From the NCBI GenBank assembly GCA_042408595.1, contig JBHOQX010000017.1:1-64000 (forward strand): a stretch of 64,000 nucleotides of DNA, written 5' to 3'. The position numbers were made by a program, and so were the translations under genes. Positions 52,612 to 60,904 of this stretch are shown one piece after another. The stretch's first letter is position 1; every line of letters starts with the position of its first letter. This DNA comes from JBHOQX01 sp042408595 (GTDB taxonomy: Bacteria > Chloroflexota > Chloroflexia > Chloroflexales > Roseiflexaceae). The notes beneath the pieces are model-generated. The model made no database searches and was not told the DNA's origin. It saw nothing but the letters and a program-made list of their open reading frames with translations.

Positions 52612-54600
52612 TTAGGCCCCGGGCGCCCCACGCGCCTGCGCGCCCGCCAGCGCTGCAGCGATACCCGACTGCAGGGTGCTGTGGGTCGTCAGGCCGGTCA
52701 TATCCAGCCCCAGGCCGACCAGTGTCTGCGCCACCTCCGGGCGGATGCCGGTGAGGATAACCTGCGCCCCCAGCAGCTTGACGGCCTGCGCCGCGCGCAA
52801 GAGCGCATTCGCGACTTGGGTGTCCACAACCGGCACGCCGGTGATGTCCAGGATCGCCGTGCGCGCGCGGTGCTCGGCCACGCCCGCCAGCAGCTCCTGG
52901 ATGACCTGCTGCGCCCGCTGGCTGTCGATGCTGCCGATCAGCGGCATCGCCACCACGCCGCGGGCGAGCGGGATCAGCGGCGTGGAGAGCTCGCGCAGCG
53001 CCGCCTGCTGCGCCGCGATCACCTGCTCGCGCAGCGCCAGCCGCTCCTGCTCGTCGCGTACTTGCTCGCTGATGTCGCGCACGATCGCGCCAATCGCCTG
53101 TGGCCGGCCAGCCGTGTCCAGAATGCGAAAACCGGCGACCGCGCCCGGGAAGCTCGAGCCGTCCGGGCGCGCGTACTGCACAATATCACGCCAGCTCTCC
53201 TCCGGGGCAAGGCCGCGGGATGCCGCCACTCCGCGCTGTCGCTCCTCGGGCGTCGTCAATTCCTGAAAGCGCGTGCCCAACAGATCGTCGCGTTGGTACA
53301 TCTCGCGGAACGCCTGATTGGCATAGGTGATCGTCCCGTCCATTGTGGTTACCGCGATGCCGTCCGGCGCGTTCTCGACCAGCGCCTGGAAGATGCGCAA
53401 CTGCTCCTCGTTGCGCACGCGCTCGGTGATGTCCTCCGTCTGCGATAGGACGCCGATCACCCGCCCGTCGGCGTCGCGCAGCATGGCGTTGTACCACTGG
53501 CAGACGATGATCCGTCCGTCCTTGGTGACATTTTCGTTGCGACTGTTGGCCGCCTCGCCACGCAGCAGCGCCGCCACGACGCCCTGCACATGCTCCAGCG
53601 CGACGTTCGGCACCAGCAGTTGGATGATATTCTGGCCGATCGCTTCGTCGGCGCGCCAGCCGAAGATCTGCTCGGCGCTCGGGTTCCAGCGACGAACGAT
53701 CCCGTCGCTATCCCATTCGATCGTCGCCAGCGGCGTGGCGCAGAAGCTCTGCTCGAAGCGATCGTTCGAGGCACGTAGCTCCTCGACGAGGCGATCGTGG
53801 CGCTCCGTGACGGCGCGCGCATCGCTCACGTCGCGGATGTAGCCCGCCATGGCGATCGGCTGTCCGGTGGCATCCTTCAGCATGACCGCCGAGTGATACG
53901 CGGTGTATTCGACCCCATCGGCGCGGCGGGCGCGAATGTCGCCGGACCAGACGCCGTCGCGCATAATGGCTGGTACGATCTCGTGCGCGATCCGCGCTAG
54001 TTCGTCCGGGGGGTAATATCTGTCCGGCGTGGTGCCGATCGACTCGCGCTGGTCGCGACCGGTCAGGCGCGCCATGGCCGGGTTGGTGTAGATCACCCGC
54101 GTCTGCATATCGCTGACGATGACCCCATCGACCGATTGCTCGACCAGTGCTTCGAAGATCCGGCGGCGCTGATTGAACACTGCCGAGAGTCCGCCGATGG
54201 CGCCGTCGAACGCCGCAAGCAACGGCCGGAGCGTCGGGACCAGCGCAAGCGCGCCCTGCTCGATAGCATCGGAGACGCTCGCCAGGCAGTGCCGGCGCAC
54301 CACAATCAGCCAGTCAACCAGTGATCGCGCCTCCGGGCTCAACGTCATGGGGGTGCCAGCCTGCGCCACGGCCCATGCGGCGGCGGTGGTGGGGTCGTCC
54401 AGCGCGGCGAGCACGGCGTCGAGGGCGGCTTCAAGGGTCGTACGCAGATTCGCCGGCGCCGACTGCGCGGTACCGGCACGGATGTCGGCCTCCGCGCCAG
54501 CGAGGAGCACGTCGCGTTTGGTGTCAAGCAGCGCGCGCAGGGCTGCTACCCCGCCGGCCGGCGTGTGTCCGTTGGTGTGCGTTGGCGTGGTGGTTGTCAT
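52612..54600 (-). CDS. Triple-PAS, STAS-domain regulator (RsbR-like)
   Basis: 662 aa from ATG 54600 with GGGAGAG upstream. The N-terminal 145 residues resemble a RsbRD-type four-helix domain. PAS 1 (about 150-265: VDGVIVSDMQTRVIYTNPAMARLTG), PAS 2 (about 285-410: TIEWDSDGIVRRWNPSAEQIFGW) and PAS 3 (about 420-535: APDGIAVTTMDGTITYANQAF) follow. The end is a STAS domain (LSTPLIPLARGVVAMPLIGSID, RTAILDITGVPVVDTQVANALLRA) of the RsbR type, with Thr in the two positions that RsbT can phosphorylate. It is cytoplasmic. This is a stressosome-type sensor; no RsbS/RsbT gene is adjacent. Confidence 0.85.
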   Translation of the reverse strand: MTTTTPTHTNGHTPAGGVAALRALLDTKRDVLLAGAEADIRAGTAQSAPANLRTTLEAALDAVLAALDDPTTAAAWAVAQAGTPMTLSPEARSLVDWLIVVRRHCLASVSDAIEQGALALVPTLRPLLAAFDGAIGGLSAVFNQRRRIFEALVEQSVDGVIVSDMQTRVIYTNPAMARLTGRDQRESIGTTPDRYYPPDELARIAHEIVPAIMRDGVWSGDIRARRADGVEYTAYHSAVMLKDATGQPIAMAGYIRDVSDARAVTERHDRLVEELRASNDRFEQSFCATPLATIEWDSDGIVRRWNPSAEQIFGWRADEAIGQNIIQLLVPNVALEHVQGVVAALLRGEAANSRNENVTKDGRIIVCQWYNAMLRDADGRVIGVLSQTEDITERVRNEEQLRIFQALVENAPDGIAVTTMDGTITYANQAFREMYQRDDLLGTRFQELTTPEERQRGVAASRGLAPEESWRDIVQYARPDGSSFPGAVAGFRILDTAGRPQAIGAIVRDISEQVRDEQERLALREQVIAAQQAALRELSTPLIPLARGVVAMPLIGSIDSQRAQQVIQELLAGVAEHRARTAILDITGVPVVDTQVANALLRAAQAVKLLGAQVILTGIRPEVAQTLVGLGLDMTGLTTHSTLQSGIAAALAGAQARGAPGA

Positions 54601-54726
54601 GGCGCTCTCCCGGATGGCGCACGGCTGCGGTACGTCTGCGGCGAGCATAGCATGGCGGATGCGCCAGCAGAGATGCGGTTGGGCGGCGTTTCGTTGGCGA
54701 AATAGTGTCGGTTCGGCGGAGCAGTC

Positions 54727-54735
54727 TGGTATAAT
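54727..54735 (+). promoter_or_regulatory. Extended -10 promoter of aspS
   Basis: TGGTATAAT, 65 bp upstream of the aspS start; no -35 recognised. Confidence 0.5.
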
Positions 54736-54800
54736 GGCTTGGCTCACGCCACCGGGGGTGGGCCGCGGCCCATCCGCTGCCTTTTTGCCGAGGACGCACA

Positions 54801-56573
54801 ATGTATCGGACACACACCTGCGGCGAGTTGCGCCCGGAGCACGCCGGGCAGGAGGTCGTACTCGCCGGGTGGGTTCACCGGCGGCGCGACCACGGGCCGC
54901 TGATCTTTCTCGACCTGCGCGACCGCTATGGGCTGACGCAGGTCGTCTTCGACTCGGCCGCCGCGCCCGAGGCCCACGCCGTCGCCGGCGATGTGCGGGC
55001 CGAGTATGTGCTGCAGGTGCGCGGGCTGGTGCGCCACCGCCCGTCCGAGGCGGTCAACCCGAACCTGCCGACCGGCGCGATCGAGGTGCTGGCCGTCGCT
55101 GCTACGGTGCTGAACCCATCCAGGAACCCGCCGATCTACATCAACAAAGAAGGTGGCGAGGACGAGGCACTACGTCTGAAGTATCGCTACCTCGATCTGC
55201 GACGCGAACGGATGCAGCGCAATATGATCCTGCGCCACCGCGTGATCAAGTTTATCCGCGATTTTCTCGACCGCGAAGGCTTCCTCGAGATCGAGACGCC
55301 GATTCTGATCAAATCGACGCCGGAGGGTGCGCGGGACTATCTGGTGCCGAGCCGCATCCATCCCGGCGCGTTTTACGCCCTGCCGCAGAGCCCGCAGCAG
55401 CTCAAGCAGCTCCTGATGGTGGCCGGATACGACAAGTATTTCCAGATCGCCCGCTGCTTTCGCGACGAGGACCTGCGCGCCGATCGCCAGCCGGAGTTCA
55501 CGCAGCTCGATATGGAGCTGAGTTTTGTCGATCAGGAGGACGTGCTGGCGCTGATCGAGCGGCTGTTTACCGAGCTGGCGCGGGAGGTGACGCCGCACAA
55601 GCGCCTGATCACCCCCTTCCCGCGCCTGACCTACGCCGAGGCGCTGGCGCGCTACGGCACCGACAAGCCGGACCTGCGCTACGGGCTGGAGCTGGTCAAC
55701 CTGGGCGATGTCGTCGCCGAAAGTCAGTTTGCGGTCTTTCGCGAGGCGCTGGCGGCCGGCGGCCAGGTGAAGGGCATCCGTGTGCCGGGGGCCGGTGGTT
55801 ACTCGCGCAAACAGCTCGATGAATTGACCGAGATCGCCCGGCAGATGGGTGCGAAGGGGCTGCTGTGGGCCGCGCTCCAGGGCGGCGCCGCGCCAGAGCA
55901 GGTGCGCTCTAGCTTCGGCAGGCAGGTGTCGCCGGAGGAGATGGCGGCGATCATCGCGCGGATGGGTGGCCAGCCGGACGACCTGCTGCTGATCGTCGCC
56001 GGGACGCCGAAGGTCGTCGCGCAGGCGCTCGACCGGCTGCGCCGCGAGTTCGGCGCGCGGCTCGGCCTGGCCGACCCGGACGTGCTGGCGTTCGCCTGGG
56101 TGCTCGATTTCCCGCTGGTCGAGTGGAACGCGGACGAAGGGCGCTGGGACGCGGTGCACCATCCGTTCACCGCGCCGCAAGACGCCGACCTGCCGCTGCT
56201 CGACACCGACCCGGGCCGGGTGCGCGCCAAGGCGTACGACATCATCCTGAACGGCTACGAGGCCGGCGGCGGCTCGATCCGCATCCATCGGCGCGATATT
56301 CAGCAAAAGATGTTCGATCTGCTCGGCATCAGCCGCGAGACGGCGCAGGCGCAGTTCGGCCATATGCTGGAGGCCTTCGAGTACGGCGCGCCGCCCCACG
56401 GCGGCATCGCCCCCGGCATCGACCGGCTGGTGATGCTGCTGGCGGACGAGGAGACCATCCGCGAGGTGATGGCCTTCCCGAAGACGCAGCAGGCGGTGGA
56501 CCTGATGACCAACGCGCCGTCGCCGGTGGACGAGCGGCAGCTCAGGGAGTTGCACATCAAGGTCGTGAAGTGA
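54801..56573 (+). CDS. aspS: Aspartyl-tRNA synthetase
   Basis: 590 aa, bacterial type. N-terminal OB fold (GELRPEHAGQEVVLAGWVHRRRDHGPLIFLDLRDR) recognises the anticodon; the class II core has motif 2 (FRDEDLRADRQPEFTQLDMELSF) and motif 3 (GIAPGIDRLVMLL). The GAD insert (about residues 285-420) is present. It charges tRNA-Asp. It is divergent from the PAS/STAS regulator with a 200-bp gap. Confidence 0.97.
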   Translation: MYRTHTCGELRPEHAGQEVVLAGWVHRRRDHGPLIFLDLRDRYGLTQVVFDSAAAPEAHAVAGDVRAEYVLQVRGLVRHRPSEAVNPNLPTGAIEVLAVAATVLNPSRNPPIYINKEGGEDEALRLKYRYLDLRRERMQRNMILRHRVIKFIRDFLDREGFLEIETPILIKSTPEGARDYLVPSRIHPGAFYALPQSPQQLKQLLMVAGYDKYFQIARCFRDEDLRADRQPEFTQLDMELSFVDQEDVLALIERLFTELAREVTPHKRLITPFPRLTYAEALARYGTDKPDLRYGLELVNLGDVVAESQFAVFREALAAGGQVKGIRVPGAGGYSRKQLDELTEIARQMGAKGLLWAALQGGAAPEQVRSSFGRQVSPEEMAAIIARMGGQPDDLLLIVAGTPKVVAQALDRLRREFGARLGLADPDVLAFAWVLDFPLVEWNADEGRWDAVHHPFTAPQDADLPLLDTDPGRVRAKAYDIILNGYEAGGGSIRIHRRDIQQKMFDLLGISRETAQAQFGHMLEAFEYGAPPHGGIAPGIDRLVMLLADEETIREVMAFPKTQQAVDLMTNAPSPVDERQLRELHIKVVK

Positions 56574-56653
56574 GGGTTCCGCCCCCGCTGGGGAAGTTTG
56601 GAGGGCCTGCGGACCCGTTTCCTCCGCTGCGGGATCATCCAGGGGAGTGCTCC

Positions 56654-57790
56654 ATGTTTCCCACGCTCACGCTTTCCGGCGCGGCGCGGGCGCGCGGTCT
56701 GGCCTACGGGCGCGGCGCGGCCCCGCTGATCCGCCACAGCATCGCCAGCTACGCCCGGCTGTTCGCCTGGCAGCGCGGCATGGCCTGGGCGGAGGTCTGC
56801 GCCGCAGCTCGCGCCTATGGGCCGGTGCTGGGCGAGTACGCACCGGAGGTGCTGGAGGAACTGCGTGGCATCGCCGCGGGCAGTGGGCGCGAGCTGGACG
56901 AGATCCTGGCGCTGAACGCCCGCACCGAGCTGCTCGCCGGCGCGCGCCACGGCCCGGCGCACCCGGGCTACGCCGCGGCCGTCGGGGCGAACCGCGCGGC
57001 GGGCGTGCCGGAGCATGGCGAATGCACCACCGTCGCGGCGCTGCCGGAGGCCACCGCCGCGGGAGAAACGCTGCTGGCGCAAACCTGGGACTGGACAGGC
57101 GATCAGCGGGCGGCCTGCGTCGTGCTGCGGCTGCGCGCGCCCGGCCAGCCGGAGGCGCTGACCGTCACCGAGGCCGGGATCGTCGCCAAGATCGGGCTGA
57201 ACAGCGCTGGGCTGGCGCTGAGCCTGAACATCCTCGCATCGCTGGACGATGGCCGCGAGCCGGGGATGCCGGTGCATGTGCTGCTGCGGTGGCTGCTGGC
57301 GGCGCATAGCGTCGACGAGGCGGTCGAGATCGCCGGGCAGGCGCGGGCCGGGGCGTCGTCGTGCGTGACCGTGGCCGACGCCGCCGGCCGCGCGGCGAGC
57401 CTGGAGATCACCCCCGGCGGCATCGGCGTGCTTCGGCCAGAGCGCGGCCTGCTGGTCCATACGAACCACTGCGTCACCGCAGCGGCGCGCGCCGGCGAAT
57501 GCCCGCTCCCGCCGATCTCCAGCAGCATCCCGCGCTTCGAGCGCGCCCGCGAGCTGCTGGCGGCGCGGCACGGCCGGCTCGACCGCGATGCCCTGATCGC
57601 CGTGCTGCGCGATCGGGCCGGCGCGCCGGACTGCATCTGCCGCCACCCCGACCCGGCGGTTCCCCCCGCCGATCGGGTGGAGTCGGTGTTCGGCGCGGTG
57701 ATGGACACCCGCGCGCGGGTGATGTACCTCGCCGCCGGCCTGCCCGACCAGACGACATTCGAGCCGCTAAGACTCGAAGAGGCTGTCTGA
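56654..57790 (+). CDS. C45-type peptidase/acyltransferase (penicillin acyltransferase-like)
   Basis: 378 aa from ATG 56654. The N-terminal Ntn-hydrolase region is preceded by about 123 residues ending in GE, with GECTTVAAL placing a nucleophile at C124 after self-cleavage, as in isopenicillin N acyltransferase (peptidase C45). TWDWTGDQRAACVVLRL, VAKIGLNSAGLALSLN and LLVHTNHCV follow the family pattern. Members cleave or transfer acyl groups on small amides. The last codons (EEAV and the stop) coincide with the end of a dispersed repeat, so the C-terminus may have been changed by its insertion. Confidence 0.8.
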   Translation: MFPTLTLSGAARARGLAYGRGAAPLIRHSIASYARLFAWQRGMAWAEVCAAARAYGPVLGEYAPEVLEELRGIAAGSGRELDEILALNARTELLAGARHGPAHPGYAAAVGANRAAGVPEHGECTTVAALPEATAAGETLLAQTWDWTGDQRAACVVLRLRAPGQPEALTVTEAGIVAKIGLNSAGLALSLNILASLDDGREPGMPVHVLLRWLLAAHSVDEAVEIAGQARAGASSCVTVADAAGRAASLEITPGGIGVLRPERGLLVHTNHCVTAAARAGECPLPPISSSIPRFERARELLAARHGRLDRDALIAVLRDRAGAPDCICRHPDPAVPPADRVESVFGAVMDTRARVMYLAAGLPDQTTFEPLRLEEAV

Positions 57791-57875
57791 AACGCTCCCG
57801 GCGGAGGTGTTGGGGCCGTAGGCCACCAAACGAAACCGGCGCCGCCCGCCAAACCGCCCTGTTTCAGGGCGCTGC
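57781..57875 (-). repeat. Dispersed repeat copy C overlapping a gene end
   Basis: Begins GGCTGTCTGAAACG (57781-57794), like copy B, includes the GGCGGAGGTGTTGGGGCCGTAGGCC module, and ends with a degenerate CTGTTTCAGGGCGCTGC. The TGA stop of the upstream gene (57788-57790) is inside its first end. A tract of GTGCAACGTGCAATGC-type words fills 57880-57975. Confidence 0.6.
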
Positions 57876-57975
57876 TACGTGCAGAGCGCACAATGCAACG
57901 TGCAATGCTCAAGGGTCGAAGTGCAGCGTGCATCGTGAGCCGCTGCCCCCAACGCTACACGTTCCACGCTGCACT

Positions 57976-58695
57976 CTAAAGGTCCACCTGTTTCGGCATC
58001 ACCGGCAGCTCATCCACCCGCAGCGACGGCGGCAGCGTACAGAGCCAGAGGATCGCCTGGGCCACGTCGTGCGCCGACATGAGCTGGCGACGGAACTCTT
58101 CGCTCGGGTTGAGCGGATGGATATCGGTGTTGATCAGCCCGGCGATCAGCATCGTCACATAGATGTTAAGCGGGCGCAGCTCCTGAGCCAGGGCCTGCGA
58201 TAGCCCGGCGAGGCCGAATTTCGCCGCGCAGAACGGCGCGATATTCGCCACGCCAACCTTGCCGACGCGCGAGCCGATGTTGACGATCCTGCCGCTCCTC
58301 TGGCGTTTCATGTGTGGGATCACGGCGCGTGCCGAGTAGAAGCTGCCGGTCAGGTTCGTGTCGATCACCGTGCGGAACTCGGCATCGCTGAACTGTTCGA
58401 GCGATGCGACCTTGAGCGCGATCCCGGCGCTGTTGACCAGGATATCGATCCGTCCGAAGAGGTTGTACGCGCTCTCGACCAGCCGGTCCACCTGCTGCGA
58501 TGCGGTGACGTCGGTCGGAATGGCGATCGCCCGCCCGCCCTCGCCGGCGATCTCGCCGACCAGCCACTCCAGCCGGTCGCGCCGCCGTGCTGCTCCGACC
58601 ACGACCGCGCCTTCGCGCGCCAGTACGCGCGCCGTCTCGTAGCCCACGCCGCTCGACGCGCCGGTGATGATCGCAACCCGCCCCTGCAGCTTCAT
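57976..58695 (-). CDS. Short-chain dehydrogenase with Phe for the catalytic Tyr
   Basis: 239 aa from ATG 58695 (an in-frame ATG at 58740 is less likely). Classic SDR: cofactor motif TGASSGVG at 11-18, NSAG at 88-91, N114 and S142 of the active site, and K159. The usual Y-x-x-x-K reads F155-C-A-A-K, from TTC in the gene. Without Tyr the normal proton relay is missing, so it may be inactive, bind-only, or use another residue. All else fits an NADP-dependent oxidoreductase. Function unknown. Confidence 0.85.
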   Translation of the reverse strand: MKLQGRVAIITGASSGVGYETARVLAREGAVVVGAARRRDRLEWLVGEIAGEGGRAIAIPTDVTASQQVDRLVESAYNLFGRIDILVNSAGIALKVASLEQFSDAEFRTVIDTNLTGSFYSARAVIPHMKRQRSGRIVNIGSRVGKVGVANIAPFCAAKFGLAGLSQALAQELRPLNIYVTMLIAGLINTDIHPLNPSEEFRRQLMSAHDVAQAILWLCTLPPSLRVDELPVMPKQVDL

Positions 58696-58831
58696 CCGCG
58701 CCTCCTGCCCTTGCCTTGGCCCGCTGCATGATAGTACCATACACTGTGGGTGTGGGGTGGAGGCGGTAACAGTTCAGAGTTCAGAGGGTACAGTTCAACG
58801 CTCAAAGTTCAATATTCAGAAGCTTCTGCAA

Positions 58832-58960
58832 CGGGGAGGTGTGACGGGCGCAGCCCGCCAAGACTCTCATGTTCTGCCGCGCGAGCGGCGGCTGAGCCGC
58901 CCGCGCGGCGGGGCTGGGGGCCGGCGGCCCCCGCCCCCCGCTGGGCGCGTTTCAGACAGC
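58832..58960 (+). repeat. Dispersed repeat copy D
   Basis: Begins CGGGGAGGTGTGACGGGCGCAGCCCGCC and ends CGTTTCAGACAGC (58948-58960), the same order as copy A. The middle contains a strong GC palindrome (GCCGCCCGCGCGGCGGGG region). Low-complexity GTTCAGAGTTCAGAG words stand at 58769-58822. Confidence 0.6.
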
Positions 58961-59002
58961 CTCGTAGAACTCTCCGCGCTCAACTCAGAACGGGAATCGC
59001 CT

Positions 59003-60154
59003 ATGCAACCACTCACCGGCATCACGGTCCTCGACCTGACCCGCCTGTTGCCGGGCGGCTTCTGCACGCTGGTCCTGGCCGATCTCGGCGCGGACGTGAT
59101 CAAGATCGAGGAGCCGGGGCGCGGCGATTACCTGCGCTTCATGCCGCCGCTGGGCCACACCCAGAGCGCGCTCTTCACTGCGTTGAATCGCGGCAAGCGT
59201 AGCCTGACGCTCAACCTAAAAAGCCCGGAGGGATGTGGGCTGCTGCTGGAGCTGGCGCGCGGCGCAGATGTCCTTATCGACGGCTACCGGCCTGGCGTGT
59301 TGGCGCGGCTGGGGCTACCGCACGAGGCGCTGCGCGCCGCCAATCCGCAGCTGATCATGTGCGCGATCACCGGCTACGGCCAGCACGGCCCGCTCGCCGG
59401 GCGCGCCGGGCATGACCTGAACTACCTGGGCTACGCCGGAGCGCTCGGGCTGTTCGCGCCGCGTGGCGGCGGCCCGCCGATCGTGCCGGGGATACAGCTT
59501 GCCGACATCGGCGGGGGCGCGCTGGCGGCGGCGCTCGGCATCCTGGCCGCGCTGCTGGAACGGCAGCGCACCGGTGCGGGGCAGGTGCTGGACATCTCGA
59601 TGACCGGCGGCGTGCTGCACTGGCTGGCGCTGGCCGCGGCCGAGTTCTGGGCCACCGGCGAGGCCCCGGCCGGCGGGCGCGGACCGCTCTCCGGCGGCTA
59701 CGCCTGCTACAGCGTCTACGCCACCGCCGACGACCGCGCCCTGACGGTCGCCGCGGTCGAGCCGCACTTCTGGGCGAACCTGTGCCGGGCGCTTGGGCGC
59801 GAGGCGTTCATTCCGCTGCAATATGCGCCATGGCCGGAGCAGGCGCGCCTGTTCGCCGAGCTGGATGCGCTCTTCCGCCAGCGTCCGCTCGACGCCTGGA
59901 TGGAGCTGCTTGCCGGGGCGGATGTGTGCGTCGGCCCGGTGCTGACCCTGCCAGAGGGGCTGGCGCTGCACGGCGCGCGGCTGATCACGCTCGACCAGCC
60001 GGGCGAGGGGCGGCTGCGGCAGATCGGCGGGCTGTTCGGCACGGCGGTGGCCCGCCCGGCCCCGGCGCTCGGCGAGCACACCGCCGAGGTGCTGGCGGCG
60101 CTAGGGCGTGGGCCGGAGGAGGTGGCCGCGCTGCGGGCGGCGGGCGTCCTATAA
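59003..60154 (+). CDS. CaiB/BaiF family, alpha-methylacyl-CoA racemase-like
   Basis: 383 aa from ATG 59003; the longer open frame upstream covers the repeat and is not coding. Family III CoA-transferase fold: ITVLDLTRLLPGGFCTLVLADLGADVIKIE at the start and LTLNLKSPEG. ITGYGQHGPLAGRAGHDLNYLGYAG, with H137-D138, and LADIGGGALAAALG, with D168, match the His/Asp acid-base pairs of AMACR/MCR more closely than those of formyl-CoA transferase. So racemisation of 2-methylacyl-CoA is likely, CoA transfer possible. Confidence 0.8.
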   Translation: MQPLTGITVLDLTRLLPGGFCTLVLADLGADVIKIEEPGRGDYLRFMPPLGHTQSALFTALNRGKRSLTLNLKSPEGCGLLLELARGADVLIDGYRPGVLARLGLPHEALRAANPQLIMCAITGYGQHGPLAGRAGHDLNYLGYAGALGLFAPRGGGPPIVPGIQLADIGGGALAAALGILAALLERQRTGAGQVLDISMTGGVLHWLALAAAEFWATGEAPAGGRGPLSGGYACYSVYATADDRALTVAAVEPHFWANLCRALGREAFIPLQYAPWPEQARLFAELDALFRQRPLDAWMELLAGADVCVGPVLTLPEGLALHGARLITLDQPGEGRLRQIGGLFGTAVARPAPALGEHTAEVLAALGRGPEEVAALRAAGVL

Positions 60155-60237
60155 CCAGAGACGAAGGGGGACGGGCGAACGTCGGCCGATATCGACCGCC
60201 TCTGCTCGCCTTTGTCGGTCGCCGTTCGCCTTGCGCC

Positions 60238-60573
60238 TCATTTCGCCAGCCTGCCCAGGTAGCGGAACGACAGCCCGACCGACAGCGCGAGCGCGACGCC
60301 CATCACCGCCGTGCAGGCCAGGGCATAGGCGTCTGTGCTGAGGCCCGGCAGAAGCCTCAAGAGCAGCGCGGCAGCGATCGTCGCGATCCCCGACCAGAGC
60401 AGTCCGCGGCCGGCATAAGCGTTCGCCGCGTACCAGACATCCCGGTTCTCCAGGGTGCGCCGGACGCGGAAGCCGTACCACGGGTTCGGCGGCACGCGCC
60501 GCCAGATGAGCGGCAGCGCCAGGACGCTCAGCAGCGCGCCGACGATGAGAAACAGCACGGTCAACAGGCCCAT
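60238..60573 (-). CDS. SdpI-like small membrane protein
   Basis: 111 aa. Three hydrophobic helices (about 2-24, 60-78, 85-105) and the SdpI signature PPNPWYGFRVRRTLENRDVWYAANAYAG. In Bacillus SdpI gives immunity to the SDP toxin and works with an ArsR repressor; here no SDP toxin or ArsR gene is near, so the role may be general. Confidence 0.8.
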   Translation of the reverse strand: MGLLTVLFLIVGALLSVLALPLIWRRVPPNPWYGFRVRRTLENRDVWYAANAYAGRGLLWSGIATIAAALLLRLLPGLSTDAYALACTAVMGVALALSVGLSFRYLGRLAK

Positions 60574-60613
60574 ATGCGCTCCTTTCGCGCCGCGCCGGGT
60601 AGCAGGCGCGGTA

Positions 60614-60904
60614 TGCTATACTAGAAGTACGGTTTCGCGCCGCAGGCGTGACGGACCATCGGCCTGTCGCGCTCGCAGCCGCGATCGGGTGCCGCCGCCC
60701 GCGCCGATGCTCCATCGGCGACAACCGCCATCCGGGATGCAGCATATGCCGCGAGCAGTGCACAGGCGAACATCTCTGTCTCCTCTGCGCTCTCTGCGGC
60801 TACAGCTATCGGTCACAGAGCCTGCCGGCTGGTCAACGAGCGACCGCACGCGCGACGGGGCGCGCCTGGGCTGGCGGCTGCGTTGTGTCTGACAAGGAGT
60901 GCCT
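60614..60904 (+). promoter_or_regulatory. Extended -10 promoter and leader of the DAHP synthase gene
   Basis: TGCTATACT at 60614-60622 gives a leader of about 280 nt before the GTG at 60905. The leader is GC-rich and has several possible hairpins but no T-box or clear attenuator that I can name. Confidence 0.4.
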
